From: JAJVID01 sp050247435
GTDB lineage: Bacteria > Acidobacteriota > Blastocatellia > RBC074
Length of the DNA: 64,000 nucleotides
Assembly (NCBI GenBank): GCA_050247435.1
Contig: JBFWUF010000013.1
Span: 69,263-133,262 of the forward strand
Direction of reading: 5' to 3'
The translations under genes were made by a program, and so were the position numbers. Every line of letters begins with the position of its first letter. The stretch's first letter is position 1. The notes beneath the pieces were generated by a model. The model did no database searches and was not told where the DNA came from. It was given only the letters and a program-made list of their open reading frames with translations. Of the stretch, positions 1 through 8,426 are shown one piece after another.

Positions 1-1563
1 TTTACGCAAAGTCTGGAGCAGGCGCGCCGCAACAAGGGCTGGTTCTTCAGTCTTTACGTCCAGGATGATTTTCGCATCTCGTCCAGACTCTCGCTGAGCC
101 TGGGGCTGCGTTATGACCCATATTTCACCTGGGGCAGTCCGACCAATCAAGTTCGGCTCTTCAGTCTTCAGGATGCTTTGGCGGGCAAACGCTCGAGGGT
201 CTTCGTCAACGCGCCGCCGGGCTTGTCTTATCCGGGCGATCCGGATTTCCCGAAAAATGGCGCGACGGGCGATCACAACAATCTTGCTCCGCGCCTGGGC
301 TTCGCCTATGCGCTAACTGGCGATGGCAGGACCAGTCTGCGTGGTGGCGCGGGTATCTATTACGATCAGCGTCCTCCAGCCATCACTTTTAACCTCTTCC
401 AGGGGGTCTTCCCCTGGTCGTTCACTTACACCCTGACCCCGCCGCCCGGCCCCTTGAGCGATCCGTTGCGCGGCGCGACGCTGCCTATTTTTCAGATTCC
501 GCCCACGAGTACCGCGCCGTTTCCAAGCACGCTGAGCGGCGGCAACTCGCTGGCGCCGTATGAAAAGTCCACCAGCCCGATCACCTATAACTGGAACCTG
601 ACGATTGAGCGCCAGTTGATCGCCAGCACGCTGGCGCGCATCAGCTATGTCGGCAGCCGCGCTAATCACATCGGCGTGCCGATCGATTTGAATCCGGGCC
701 GGTATATTCCCGGCAGCAATCTGCCGTTGCAGGAGCGGCGTGTGATTCCCACCATTGGCGGCGTGCGCCAAACCAGCCAGGAAGCCAACTCGATCTATCA
801 CGGCTTCCAGGCCTCGCTGGAAAAACGGTTTTCGAGCGGCAACAGCTTCCTGGGTGGCGCCACATTGCTGGCCAGCTACACCTTCTCGAAGAGCATGGAT
901 GATTTCCCGCACGGCGCCGATCCGACGGGGAACACAGGCGGGAGCGACATCGGCACGCTGCCTGCCTACGATCCCAACCGGCGCGACATCGAATACGGGC
1001 CATCCCGATATGATCGCAAGCATCGCTTCGTCGCTTCCTACATTTGGGATTTGCCGAAGCTACAGGATCAAAACGTCTTGCTCCGCGGCGTGGTCGGCGG
1101 CTGGCAGACCACAGGCATTTTCCAATACCAGAGCGGCTTGCCAATTACTGTGCTGGCCGGGCAGGATCGGTCACAAACGGGAATCAACCAGGATCGCGCC
1201 CAGTATTTGGGTGGCGCCGCTTACGGGACGGGTGGCTGCCGTCCGGGTGAAGCTCCGTGCGTGGACTTCCTGAACCCAGCGGCGTTCGGGTTGCCCCCGC
1301 TTGGTTCGGCGGGCAATGCGGGCAAAGGGATGTTGCGCGGCCCGGACTTCTGGACGTGGGATATGGGATTCCTGAAGAACATCCAGATTACCGAACGGAT
1401 GCGGGTGCAGTTGCGGGTGGAGTTTTTCAATATCTTCAACCACACCAATTTCGTTCCTCTGGCCGGGCAGAATGATTTCAATTATTCCCGGGCAGGCTTC
1501 GGCGGCTTGCGCAGCGCGGGCGATCCGCGCATCGGTCAGGCCGCGCTCAAGATTTACTTCTAG
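1..1563 (+). CDS. TonB-dependent receptor, Oar-like (C-terminal part, 5' end outside window)
   Basis: The reading frame is open from the first base, so this is the 3' part of a larger gene; about 520 codons are visible. The translation carries the alternating aromatic/charged strands of an outer-membrane beta barrel, with YVQDDFRI and LSLGLRYDPY near the start and the usual acidobacterial Oar-type ending: VQLRVEFFNIFNHTNF followed about 35 residues later by a terminal IYF. A terminal aromatic residue is typical of BAM-inserted barrels. By family knowledge such receptors import bulky ligands such as oligosaccharides or siderophores using TonB energy. The plug and any carboxypeptidase-regulatory N-domain lie upstream, so the ligand cannot be inferred. 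A hairpin terminator follows the stop, so the sugar genes downstream are probably a separate unit. Confidence 0.9.
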   Translation, partial: FTQSLEQARRNKGWFFSLYVQDDFRISSRLSLSLGLRYDPYFTWGSPTNQVRLFSLQDALAGKRSRVFVNAPPGLSYPGDPDFPKNGATGDHNNLAPRLGFAYALTGDGRTSLRGGAGIYYDQRPPAITFNLFQGVFPWSFTYTLTPPPGPLSDPLRGATLPIFQIPPTSTAPFPSTLSGGNSLAPYEKSTSPITYNWNLTIERQLIASTLARISYVGSRANHIGVPIDLNPGRYIPGSNLPLQERRVIPTIGGVRQTSQEANSIYHGFQASLEKRFSSGNSFLGGATLLASYTFSKSMDDFPHGADPTGNTGGSDIGTLPAYDPNRRDIEYGPSRYDRKHRFVASYIWDLPKLQDQNVLLRGVVGGWQTTGIFQYQSGLPITVLAGQDRSQTGINQDRAQYLGGAAYGTGGCRPGEAPCVDFLNPAAFGLPPLGSAGNAGKGMLRGPDFWTWDMGFLKNIQITERMRVQLRVEFFNIFNHTNFVPLAGQNDFNYSRAGFGGLRSAGDPRIGQAALKIYF

Positions 1564-1586
1564 GCAGTACAATGACTGGCGATTCG

Positions 1587-1620
1587 GGGCAGCAGGGATT
1601 CGCTCTTTGCTGCCCTTTTG
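1587..1620 (+). terminator. Rho-independent terminator after the TonB receptor
   Basis: GGGCAGCA at 1587-1594 pairs perfectly with TGCTGCCC at 1608-1615 around a 13-nt loop and is followed by TTTTG. It lies 23 bases after the receptor stop codon, the expected place for an intrinsic terminator. Confidence 0.75.
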
Positions 1621-1630
1621 TTTAATGAGT

Positions 1631-1708
1631 CAGTAGCGCGAGCGGTTACGAGCGTAACTCCCAAGAAGCTGACTTTGGAAGTCACGCTCGTAACCGCTCG
1701 CCCTACTG
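1631..1708. repeat. Palindromic intergenic repeat, CAGTA-type (copy 1)
   Basis: The arm at 1631-1655 (CAGTAGCGCGAGCGGTTACG...) is the reverse complement of 1684-1708 with one mismatch in 25; inner bases continue imperfectly to 1664/1675, leaving a 10-nt loop. The outer end CAGTA-S-CGCGA-S-CGGT resembles the element at 7020-7083, suggesting one REP-like family. The element ends 6 bases before the next gene's start. No transposase of the RAYT type is seen in the window. Confidence 0.75.
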
Positions 1709-1714
1709 GCCCGG

Positions 1715-2578
1715 ATGGACTATAAGATGGCTATTCAATATGGAGTCAACACCTGGGTCTGGACTTCGCCGCTGACAACCGCCAGCGCGCGGGAGCTGAT
1801 CCTCAAAGTCAAAGCGATGGGCTTCGATCTCTTCGAAATCCCACTCGAAGCCCCGTCATTGCTGGACGCCGCGACTGTCAGGCAAATGCTGGCCGACCAT
1901 GGCCTGATGGCGAGCGTTTGCGGCGCTTTTGGGCCGGCGCGCGATTTGAGCAGCGACGACGCGGCGATAGTCAATAACGCGCTCGCTTACATCCGTCAGT
2001 GCCTGGTATTTTGCCGCGACGTGGGCGCGCGCGTCTTTGCCGGGCCTATGTATTCGGCGGTAGGGAAGGCCCGGCTGCTGCCGCCCGACGAACGCCGGGC
2101 CGAGTTCGACCGCTCGGTCGCCGGGTTGAAGCAGGCGGCGGCGATGGCGGCGGATTACGGCGTGACGCTCGGCATCGAGCCGCTCAATCGCTTTGAGACC
2201 GATATGATCAACACCGCCGCGCAGGCCGTGGCGATGTGCGACGCGATTGATCATCCGGCGGCACAGGTGATGCTGGATGGTTTTCACATGAACATCGAAG
2301 AAACCAATGTCGCCGAAGCCATCCAACTCGCAGGCGCGCGGCTGTGTCACGTGCAGGTCAGCGACAGCCATCGCGGCGCGCCCGGCGCGGGACTGATGCG
2401 ATGGGAGCAATTCAAGGCCGGGCTGGACGCCATCAACTACAGCGGCGCGGTCGTGATTGAATCCTTTACTCCCGGCGTGATAGAGATCGCGCGCGCGGCG
2501 GCCATCTGGCGCCCGCTGGCCGCGTCGCAGGACGAGCTGGCGCAGGACGGCTTGAAGTTTCTGCGAGGATTGTTGTAA
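1715..2578 (+). CDS. Sugar epimerase/isomerase, D-tagatose 3-epimerase-like TIM barrel
   Basis: A 287-residue cytosolic protein with no signal peptide. It has the ketose 3-epimerase/AP-endonuclease-2 fold pattern: IEPLNRFE (Glu155), VMLDGFHMN (Asp188), a CHVQVSD segment (His212) and VIESF (Glu249). These positions match the Glu-Asp-His-Glu metal site of D-tagatose/D-psicose 3-epimerases in order and spacing. Such enzymes move the stereochemistry at C3 of free ketoses using Mn or Co. ATG 1715 is used here; ATG 1727 (MAIQYGVNTW) is a credible alternative because neither has a clear ribosome-binding site. It is followed 13 bases later by a DUF1080 gene, so it probably heads the 1.7-5.0 kb operon. 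The precise sugar is unknown. Confidence 0.85.
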   Translation: MDYKMAIQYGVNTWVWTSPLTTASARELILKVKAMGFDLFEIPLEAPSLLDAATVRQMLADHGLMASVCGAFGPARDLSSDDAAIVNNALAYIRQCLVFCRDVGARVFAGPMYSAVGKARLLPPDERRAEFDRSVAGLKQAAAMAADYGVTLGIEPLNRFETDMINTAAQAVAMCDAIDHPAAQVMLDGFHMNIEETNVAEAIQLAGARLCHVQVSDSHRGAPGAGLMRWEQFKAGLDAINYSGAVVIESFTPGVIEIARAAAIWRPLAASQDELAQDGLKFLRGLL

Positions 2579-2591
2579 AGGAAGATGGCCT

Positions 2592-3230
2592 ATGAAGAAA
2601 TATCTCTGGTTGATGTTGTTGGTTGTCGGCGTGTTCTCTTTGTTGGGTGTCGCACGCTCAAAACCCATCCGGCTCTTTGACGGCGAAACCTTCAAAGGTT
2701 GGGAAGGGAACCTTCAAGCCTTCAGGATCGAAGGCGGCGCGATTGTCGGCGGATCATTACAGACCAGGATGCCGCGTAACGAATTCCTCTGCACAACGAA
2801 GGAATACTCTGATTTCACGCTGCGGCTGAAGTTCAAGTTGTTGGGCGATCCGCAGGGCGCGAACGCGGGCATTCAGTTTCGCACCGAGAGAATTCCGAAT
2901 CACCACGAAGTCATCGGCTATCAGGCCGACATCGGACAGCAATACTGGGGCGCGTTGTACGACGAATCGCGCCGCAAAAAAGTTCTGGCCGGCCCCACGC
3001 CCGAAGAAGTACGACAAATCATCAAACCGAACGACTGGAACGAATATGTCATCCGCGCTGAAGGCAAACGCATTCGTCTGGAATTGAATGGACGGCAAAC
3101 GGTGGATTACACCGAACCGGACGAAACCATCAAACAGACTGGCTGTATCTGCCTGCAAATTCACAGCGGCCCGCCGAGCGAAGCCTGGTACAAAGACCTC
3201 ACGATAGAAACATCGCCAGCCAAAAAATGA
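2592..3230 (+). CDS. Secreted DUF1080 protein (3-keto-disaccharide hydrolase family)
   Basis: A 212-residue protein. Residues 1-23 form a Sec signal peptide (KKYLWLMLLVVGVFSLLG). The mature part shows the DUF1080 pattern: LFDGETFKGWEG at the start, SDFTLRLKFKL, NAGIQFRTER, DWNEYVIRAEG, LELNGRQTVDYTE and a terminal LQIHSGPPSEAWYKDLTIE. The fold is a concanavalin-like jelly roll. Members have been shown to hydrolyse 3-keto-glycosides or to act in oxidation-elimination glycoside breakdown together with MocA-type oxidoreductases and TIM-barrel isomerases; all three classes occur within 6 kb here. Its stop overlaps the next start (ATGA), so translation is probably coupled to the phosphodiesterase gene. 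Confidence 0.85.
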   Translation: MKKYLWLMLLVVGVFSLLGVARSKPIRLFDGETFKGWEGNLQAFRIEGGAIVGGSLQTRMPRNEFLCTTKEYSDFTLRLKFKLLGDPQGANAGIQFRTERIPNHHEVIGYQADIGQQYWGALYDESRRKKVLAGPTPEEVRQIIKPNDWNEYVIRAEGKRIRLELNGRQTVDYTEPDETIKQTGCICLQIHSGPPSEAWYKDLTIETSPAKK

Positions 3231-4054
3231 AGAGATACTGCTTCCTGCTCATCTTCCTGCTCGCCCTCATCGTGTCCGGCGCTGACCGCAAAGAATTCCA
3301 GTTCTTTGAGCCTGTCCAGCCGCCGCGCCCGATTCAGGTGATGGCGCATCGCGGCGCGTCGGGGCAAGCGCCCGAAAACACGCTTCCCGCCTTCGAGAAA
3401 TCAATTCGACTCGGCGTGGACTTCGTTGAGTTCGACGTGCGAGCGACGAGCGACGGTCAGTTCTTCCTGCTCCACGATGCTGACTTGCGCCGCACGACCA
3501 ATAACAACGGCCCGATCCGAAACTTTTCCTCTGCCGCCGTGAAGGCTTTGGATGCGGGTTCGTGGTTTGGCCGGGATTTTGTCGGGCTGAAGCTGCCCAC
3601 GCTCGACGAATTTCTTTCGTTGGTGGCGGGCAAAGTTGATCTTTATTTCGACGCCAAAGACATGCCACCAGCAAGCCTCGTGGCGGCGGTCGAAAAGCAT
3701 CACGTGGCCGAGCGCACAGTCGTTTACCAGAGCGTCGCGTATTTGCAAAAGCTGCGCGCGCTGAATCCGCGTATTCGCGCCCTGCCGCCGCTTGATGATC
3801 CGGCGAATCTGGAAAAGATAGCCGCTGAACTGAAGCCTTATGCCGTTGACGCGCGCTGGGAAATCCTCTCCAAAGAATTCATTGACCGCTGTCACGCCAA
3901 AGGTATCCGCGTGTTTTCGGATTCCCTGGGCAAGCACGAGAAGATCGAAGATTTTGAGCAAGCGATCCGCTGGGGCATAGACTTGATTCAGACTGATCAT
4001 CCGCTGCGCGTTCTGCGGGCGATTGAGTTGTCGGAGCGTTCACGGCAAAAATAG
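3227..4054 (+). CDS. Glycerophosphodiester phosphodiesterase, exported
   Basis: A 275-residue protein with a Sec signal (residues 1-19) and the GDPD motif set: VMAHRGASGQAPENT (His41, Arg42), VEFDVRAT (Glu68, Asp70) and LLHDADLRRTTN (His83), then the TIM-barrel ending QTDHPLRVL. The family hydrolyses glycerophosphodiesters from deacylated phospholipids to sn-glycerol 3-phosphate and an alcohol, using Ca2+ or Mg2+. It begins inside the stop of the DUF1080 gene (ATGA overlap) and a hydrolase gene follows after 20 bases, so it belongs to that operon. Why a phospholipid-type enzyme lies in a sugar operon is not clear; GDPDs acting on cyclic or sugar phosphodiesters exist, so the substrate is open. 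Confidence 0.88.
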   Translation: MKRYCFLLIFLLALIVSGADRKEFQFFEPVQPPRPIQVMAHRGASGQAPENTLPAFEKSIRLGVDFVEFDVRATSDGQFFLLHDADLRRTTNNNGPIRNFSSAAVKALDAGSWFGRDFVGLKLPTLDEFLSLVAGKVDLYFDAKDMPPASLVAAVEKHHVAERTVVYQSVAYLQKLRALNPRIRALPPLDDPANLEKIAAELKPYAVDARWEILSKEFIDRCHAKGIRVFSDSLGKHEKIEDFEQAIRWGIDLIQTDHPLRVLRAIELSERSRQK

Positions 4055-4074
4055 CCCTCAGCGAGGAGAGAAAC

Positions 4075-4989
4075 ATGTTCGCGCTCAGACATTCACTTTG
4101 GTTTGTTCCGCCGCTGGTTTTACTGCTGGCCGCTTCAGCAAACACGCAAGTCGCCACGACTCCCGCCATCGAGATTTTTCCTGACCTGGTTTACGGGCAC
4201 AAAGACGGCCTCGCCTTGACGCTGGATGTCGTGAAGCCGAAAGCCAACGCCAACGGCGTGGCGATTGTTTACCTGGTCAGCTCGGGCTGGTTTTCGACGT
4301 ATTCTCCGCCTGCCGAAGCCGTCGCGCGCAGCCCGGATTTGCTGGAACCTGGCTTCACTGTCATCTACGTGCGGCACGGCAGCAGTCCCAAATATCAGAT
4401 GCCAGACATCGTCTCCGACGTGCGGCGCGCCGTGCGCTTTGTTCGCCACAACGCACGGCGATGGGGCGTTGATCCGAATCGGCTCGGAGCTTACGGCGCA
4501 AGCGCAGGCGGCCACTTGGCGCTGATGCTCGGCACGGCTTCTGACAACGGAGACGCGGGCGCGAAGGAAGATTTTTTGAAAGAAAGCAATCGCGTCGCCG
4601 CCGTTGTCGCGTATTACCCGCCCGTGGATTTGCGCTTCAGCGCCAGCGACCTACTCGCCGGTTCAGCGCCCGACGCCAGCGGCAAATGCGAGCGTTATCC
4701 TGCCTTGAACTTCGACCGCGCGCAGGCGGCGGACTATTCACCCCTCCTGCGCGTTTCACCGGACGATCCGCCGACGCTGCTGATTCACGGCGACCGCGAC
4801 GAACTGGTTGCGCTGAAAAACAGCCAGCTCATTTACGACGCGTTTCAAAAGAACAAGGTCAAATCGCAATTGATGATTATCGCGGGCGCTGTTCACGGCT
4901 TTCGCGGCGAAGATGCCAAGCGCGCCAACGCCGCCAGAGTGGCGTGGTTCGAGCAAACCCTCCTTCATTCATCTCGTCAATTCGATTGA
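4075..4989 (+). CDS. Secreted alpha/beta hydrolase (BD-FAE-like esterase)
   Basis: A 304-residue protein with a Sec signal to about residue 24. The serine hydrolase triad is visible: GASAGGHLAL (Ser143), HGDRDELV (acid Asp) and AGAVHGF (His). There is no typical HGGG oxyanion motif; the equivalent stretch reads VSSGWF. A conserved SPKYQMPDIVSDVRRAVRFVR helix precedes the nucleophile, as in acetyl-xylan and feruloyl esterase-like proteins (COG0657). A GAGAGAAAC Shine-Dalgarno-like stretch precedes the ATG. It is the last gene of the forward operon; the next stop codon, on the opposite strand, is only 9 bases away. It probably deacylates exported carbohydrate or lipid esters. Confidence 0.82.
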   Translation: MFALRHSLWFVPPLVLLLAASANTQVATTPAIEIFPDLVYGHKDGLALTLDVVKPKANANGVAIVYLVSSGWFSTYSPPAEAVARSPDLLEPGFTVIYVRHGSSPKYQMPDIVSDVRRAVRFVRHNARRWGVDPNRLGAYGASAGGHLALMLGTASDNGDAGAKEDFLKESNRVAAVVAYYPPVDLRFSASDLLAGSAPDASGKCERYPALNFDRAQAADYSPLLRVSPDDPPTLLIHGDRDELVALKNSQLIYDAFQKNKVKSQLMIIAGAVHGFRGEDAKRANAARVAWFEQTLLHSSRQFD

Positions 4990-4998
4990 ATACGTCTT

Positions 4999-5682
4999 TC
5001 ATCGGGGATGAATCCGGCGCACGATTTCACCGAGCACGGCTCTCAGGTCGTGGCTGGCAACGGTGAAGGCGTGCGAGTCAATGGCGAGCGGCGCGCCGAT
5101 GACGACAAGCGGCGCGCCGTATTGCGGCGTGCTGATCGCTTCTTCGATGCTCAATCCGCCGACCGCCTGCACCGGGATGTTGACGGCTTCGACGACGGCT
5201 TTCAGGTCATCAAGCGGACTTAATCGCTTGCCTGTCGCGGCCAACACGCCGACGCGCTCGTCGAAGCCGGTGTGATGCACGATGTAATCCACGCCCAAAT
5301 CTTCCAGCCAGCGGCTCGCCGTCACCTTGTCGTCGAAGGCCATGTTGTCGCCCATCACTTTGACGCCAAAATCGCGTCCGGCCTTGACCACGCACTTGAT
5401 GGTTTCGGCGTGAGCGCGCGCCATCACAACGACGTGCGTCGCTCCGGCCTTCGCCATCATCTCAGCTTCCAGATAACCGCCGTCCATCGTTTTCAGGTCA
5501 GCCACAATCGGCGCGTCGGGAAATTCTTTGCGTAGCGCGCGCACCCCGTGCAAGCCTTCGGCCAGGATCAGCGGCGTGCCGGCTTCGAGCCAGTCCACGC
5601 CTGCTTCCATGGCGATGCGCGCCGTTTCAATGGCTTCGTGGATGTCGGTCAGGTCGAGTGAAATTTGAATGATTGATTTCAT
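4999..5682 (-). CDS. 3-hexulose-6-phosphate synthase / 3-keto-gulonate-6-phosphate decarboxylase family (HUMPS)
   Basis: A 227-residue protein of the orotidine-monophosphate decarboxylase superfamily. The sequence shows ADLKTMDGGYLEAEMMAKAG (Asp62, Lys64, Asp67), the DxKxxD motif of HPS and KGPDC enzymes, then VKVMGDNMA and a phosphate-binding PVQAVGGLS. HPS condenses formaldehyde with ribulose 5-phosphate; KGPDC decarboxylates 3-keto-L-gulonate 6-phosphate; sequence alone does not separate them. No 6-phospho-3-hexuloisomerase partner is nearby, and the neighbours are sugar oxidoreductases, so an aldol or decarboxylation step on a keto-sugar phosphate seems likelier than formaldehyde fixation. 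The longer frame reaching 5748 overlaps the upstream gene; ATG 5682 starts 4 bases after that gene's stop, implying coupling. Confidence 0.8.
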   Translation of the reverse strand: MKSIIQISLDLTDIHEAIETARIAMEAGVDWLEAGTPLILAEGLHGVRALRKEFPDAPIVADLKTMDGGYLEAEMMAKAGATHVVVMARAHAETIKCVVKAGRDFGVKVMGDNMAFDDKVTASRWLEDLGVDYIVHHTGFDERVGVLAATGKRLSPLDDLKAVVEAVNIPVQAVGGLSIEEAISTPQYGAPLVVIGAPLAIDSHAFTVASHDLRAVLGEIVRRIHPR

Positions 5683-5686
5683 GAAG

Positions 5687-7000
5687 TTACACACTAAGCT
5701 TCCACGGCTTGCGATATTCGCGCGAGACGTATTTGTTCGCCGCCGCATCGTTCTCGACCTTTTCAGTTTCCTTGTTCCAGGCGATGCGTTTGCCTAAACG
5801 CAAGGCGATATTTCCCAGCAAAGCAGTGGTCGTAGAACGTTGTCCGATCTCGATGTCGCAGATCGGTTGTTTGCGCGACTTCACGCAATCCAAAAAATTC
5901 CGCGCGTGCGCCGGGCCTTGCTGATTTGTGATTTTGACTTGTTGCGCCTCCATGCGCGGTTGTGGCTTATCGTTGACGCGGCGCGTTTCGGGGATGACTT
6001 CAAACTGCTGGCGGTTGATGAACAGCGTGCCTTCCGTGCCGTGAAATAAAATTCCATAGCCAGCGCCGTTCATTCCATAGCCGTTGCAATCTCGGTTTTC
6101 GTAGGTGCAAATAAAACCGGGATATTCATACGTGACCATCAACGTATCCGGCGTCTCGCGGTTGTCTTGCATCGCCAGCTTGCCGCCCATCGCCGACACC
6201 GCGAGCGGCGCGTCCGCCTTCATCACCATCTGAATAATGTCCAGATGATGCACGCCCCAATCGGTCATCATTCCGCCCGCATAATCCCAGAACCAGCGGA
6301 AGCTCGACCAACGCCCCGGTATCACGCCAAAGCGATTCGCATTGAAAGGCCGCAGCGGCGCGGGGCCGAGCCACATATCCCAATCAAGGTCGGCGGGCGG
6401 ATTGGAGTCCGGCGGATTGCCTATTCCATTCGGCGCGCCGTTGCCGATATTCCACGACTGCACGCGGGTGATTTTGCCGAGCGCGCCGCTTTGAATCAGC
6501 TTCGCGGCCTGTTGGTAATGATCGCCGGAGCGCTGTTGCGTGCCGACCTGCACAACGCGGTTGTATTTCCGCGCCGCCTGCGCCATCGCGCGCCCTTCGG
6601 CAATCGAAGTCGCAATCGGTTTTTCAACGTAGACATCCTTGCCTGCCTGACAGGCATAGATCATGTGCAACGCATGCCAGTGATCGGGCGAGGCGACAAT
6701 CACCGCGTCAACATCTTTGCGGTCGAGCAGCTTGCGAAAGTCCTTGAAGCTTTCCGCGTCAGCCGCTTTGGTTTTTGCCTCGTTAAGATTGGCGCCGTAA
6801 ACATCGGCCAGCGCAACGATCTGAACTTCGGGATGTCTCATGAAACTATCCATGACGCCGCGCGCTTGCCTGCCGCAGCCGATCACGCCGATGCGCACAC
6901 GATCATTCGCGCCGAGTACGCGGGCGCTGGCCAGCGTTGCGCCGGTTCCGGCGACGATGCTTTGCTTGATGAAATTTCTGCGTTGATTGTTTTGTGTCAT
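5687..7000 (-). CDS. Tat-exported Gfo/Idh/MocA-family oxidoreductase
   Basis: A 437-residue protein. A twin-arginine signal QRRNFIKQSIVAGTGATLAS leads into a Rossmann NAD(P)-binding domain (RIGVIGCGRQARG, residues 36-48), the ASPDHWHALH segment and the VEKPIATS motif (Glu126-Lys127-Pro128). The second domain carries WFWDYAGGMMTDWGVHHLDI. Family members oxidise or reduce sugar hydroxyls, often at C3. Tat export of a cofactor-bound enzyme is common in this subfamily and suggests a periplasmic sugar oxidation step. ATG 7000 is chosen because GGAGAAAAC precedes it; a longer frame to 7054 would translate through a palindromic repeat. The HUMPS gene follows 4 bases later. Confidence 0.9.
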   Translation of the reverse strand: MTQNNQRRNFIKQSIVAGTGATLASARVLGANDRVRIGVIGCGRQARGVMDSFMRHPEVQIVALADVYGANLNEAKTKAADAESFKDFRKLLDRKDVDAVIVASPDHWHALHMIYACQAGKDVYVEKPIATSIAEGRAMAQAARKYNRVVQVGTQQRSGDHYQQAAKLIQSGALGKITRVQSWNIGNGAPNGIGNPPDSNPPADLDWDMWLGPAPLRPFNANRFGVIPGRWSSFRWFWDYAGGMMTDWGVHHLDIIQMVMKADAPLAVSAMGGKLAMQDNRETPDTLMVTYEYPGFICTYENRDCNGYGMNGAGYGILFHGTEGTLFINRQQFEVIPETRRVNDKPQPRMEAQQVKITNQQGPAHARNFLDCVKSRKQPICDIEIGQRSTTTALLGNIALRLGKRIAWNKETEKVENDAAANKYVSREYRKPWKLSV

Positions 7001-7019
7001 GTTTTCTCCGATATTTGAA

Positions 7020-7083
7020 TCAGTACCGCGACCGGTAGGGAGCACAGCCTTCAATCCGCGCTCCCTACCGGTCGCGGTACTGA
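7020..7083. repeat. Palindromic intergenic repeat, CAGTA-type (copy 2)
   Basis: A 24-bp perfect inverted repeat: arms 7020-7043 and 7060-7083 (TCAGTACCGCGACCGG...), loop 16 nt. It lies between two co-directional oxidoreductase genes and shares the CAGTA-S-CGCGA-S-CGGT outer pattern with the element at 1631-1708. It could form a strong hairpin in the transcript and uncouple the two genes. Confidence 0.8.
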
Positions 7084-7117
7084 CTTTTGGGAGGCTCTCT
7101 GATCTTGTTTCCAGTGG

Positions 7118-8278
7118 TTACACTTCGATGATCCGATTCTCCCGCATCGCCTGATTCGCCAGATGCGCCGTGCGCGCGGAGGCTACGCCAGCGCGGACGT
7201 GCGAGTTGGGCAACTTGCGGCTGCGGATGCAATCCAGCCAATTAGCCAGATTGGTCAGCGTCCCATCGCCCGTTTTCTTCACCGCGATTTCGGGCGGCGC
7301 TTCACGCGTCTCTTTGTCCAGCGTGCCTTCGCGGTAATACCTGAAGCCTTCGCGTGTGAGTTCCAACATGCCTTTCGTGCCGCGAAAGACGATGCCGCCG
7401 TCTTCCAGCGTGCCGACCATCGAGCCGTAATAAATCGCCGTGTAGTTCTGCGGGAATTCCATCGTGACTGAAACGGTGTCGGGCGTGTCGACGCCTTTGA
7501 CTGCGTGCGTGACGCCGTTAGCGCGCACAGATTTCAGCGAAGGGCTGTCCAGGAACCATTGCACGACATCAATCCAATGCACCATCAGATCGGTCAATAC
7601 GCCGCCGCCAAAATCCCAGAACAAACGCCAGCGGCGGAATCGCGTCAATTCAAACGGCTGTTTCGGCGCAGGCCCGCGCCATTGCTCCCAATCGAGCTTG
7701 CTCTGGTCAATGGGCGAAAGCGCACTGGTGCGCACGTAATCCTGATACCACCAGGTGCGCACAAATGTGATTTGACCGAGCCGCCCGGAATCAATTATCT
7801 GCTTGGCCAGGATGTAGTGATCCCAACTGCGCTGCTGCGTACCCGTCGCCACCACACGGCCTGAGCGCTCAACGCCCGCGATGAGTTTGTCGCCTTCGGT
7901 CAGATCGTGTGTGACCGGTTTTTCACAATAGACGTCTTTGCCAGCAGCCACCGCCGCCAGTGTCATCGTGGTGTGCCAATGGTCGGGAGTGGCAATGATA
8001 ACGGCGTCAATGTCTTTCCGATCCAGCACGCGGCGATAATCCTTGATCGTTTCGGCCTGACTGCCCATGATCTGCGCGGCTTCCAGAACACGCGGTTCGA
8101 AGACATCACACGCGGCGACAAACTCCACGTCCGGCAATTTTTTCGCGAACCTGATCAGATCTTTGCCGCGTCCACCGGAGCCGATCAGGGCCGCGCGGAC
8201 ACGATTGTTAGCGCCCAGCACGCGTCCGGCGAAAAAGGGCGTGACTGCGGCAACTTTGAGAAAACCTCGACGCTGCAT
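7118..8278 (-). CDS. Tat-exported Gfo/Idh/MocA-family oxidoreductase
   Basis: A 386-residue paralogue of the downstream oxidoreductase. It has a short Tat signal (QRRGFLKVAAVTPFFAGRVLG), a nucleotide-binding ALIGSGGRGKD (residues 30-40), ATPDHWHTT, CEKPVTHDL (Glu119-Lys120-Pro121) and WDFGGGVLTDLMVHWID in the substrate domain. The likely role is periplasmic NAD(P)-linked oxidation or epimerisation of a sugar. ATG 8278 is preferred to the upstream GTG 8296 because a perfect AGGAGG lies 8 bases before it. The gene is divergent from a GntR regulator across 148 bp containing operator-like palindromes, so it is the probable regulatory target. Confidence 0.9.
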   Translation of the reverse strand: MQRRGFLKVAAVTPFFAGRVLGANNRVRAALIGSGGRGKDLIRFAKKLPDVEFVAACDVFEPRVLEAAQIMGSQAETIKDYRRVLDRKDIDAVIIATPDHWHTTMTLAAVAAGKDVYCEKPVTHDLTEGDKLIAGVERSGRVVATGTQQRSWDHYILAKQIIDSGRLGQITFVRTWWYQDYVRTSALSPIDQSKLDWEQWRGPAPKQPFELTRFRRWRLFWDFGGGVLTDLMVHWIDVVQWFLDSPSLKSVRANGVTHAVKGVDTPDTVSVTMEFPQNYTAIYYGSMVGTLEDGGIVFRGTKGMLELTREGFRYYREGTLDKETREAPPEIAVKKTGDGTLTNLANWLDCIRSRKLPNSHVRAGVASARTAHLANQAMRENRIIEV

Positions 8279-8337
8279 AGAATTAGCCTCCTGCACGTTT
8301 GGAAATCCAACAACTAATCGGTCTTTTGAATTCTTGC

Positions 8338-8386
8338 TTGACTAAAAGAAGTGCCCAATGATAAACAATCATCGTTGATCTATCAA
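8338..8386 (+). promoter_or_regulatory. Promoter with overlapping palindromes upstream of the GntR gene
   Basis: A sigma-70-like promoter TTGACT (8338-8343), 18-nt spacer, TAAACA (8362-8367) points to the GntR gene. The palindrome ATGAT-N5-ATCAT (8358-8372) overlaps the -10 box and TTGAT-CT-ATCAA (8375-8386) lies just downstream. This is where an autorepressing GntR/FCD protein could also block the divergent oxidoreductase operon. Binding is inferred. Confidence 0.5.
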
Positions 8387-8426
8387 TCAGAATCTTGGCA
8401 GAATTTTTAGAAACAGGTGGATTGAA

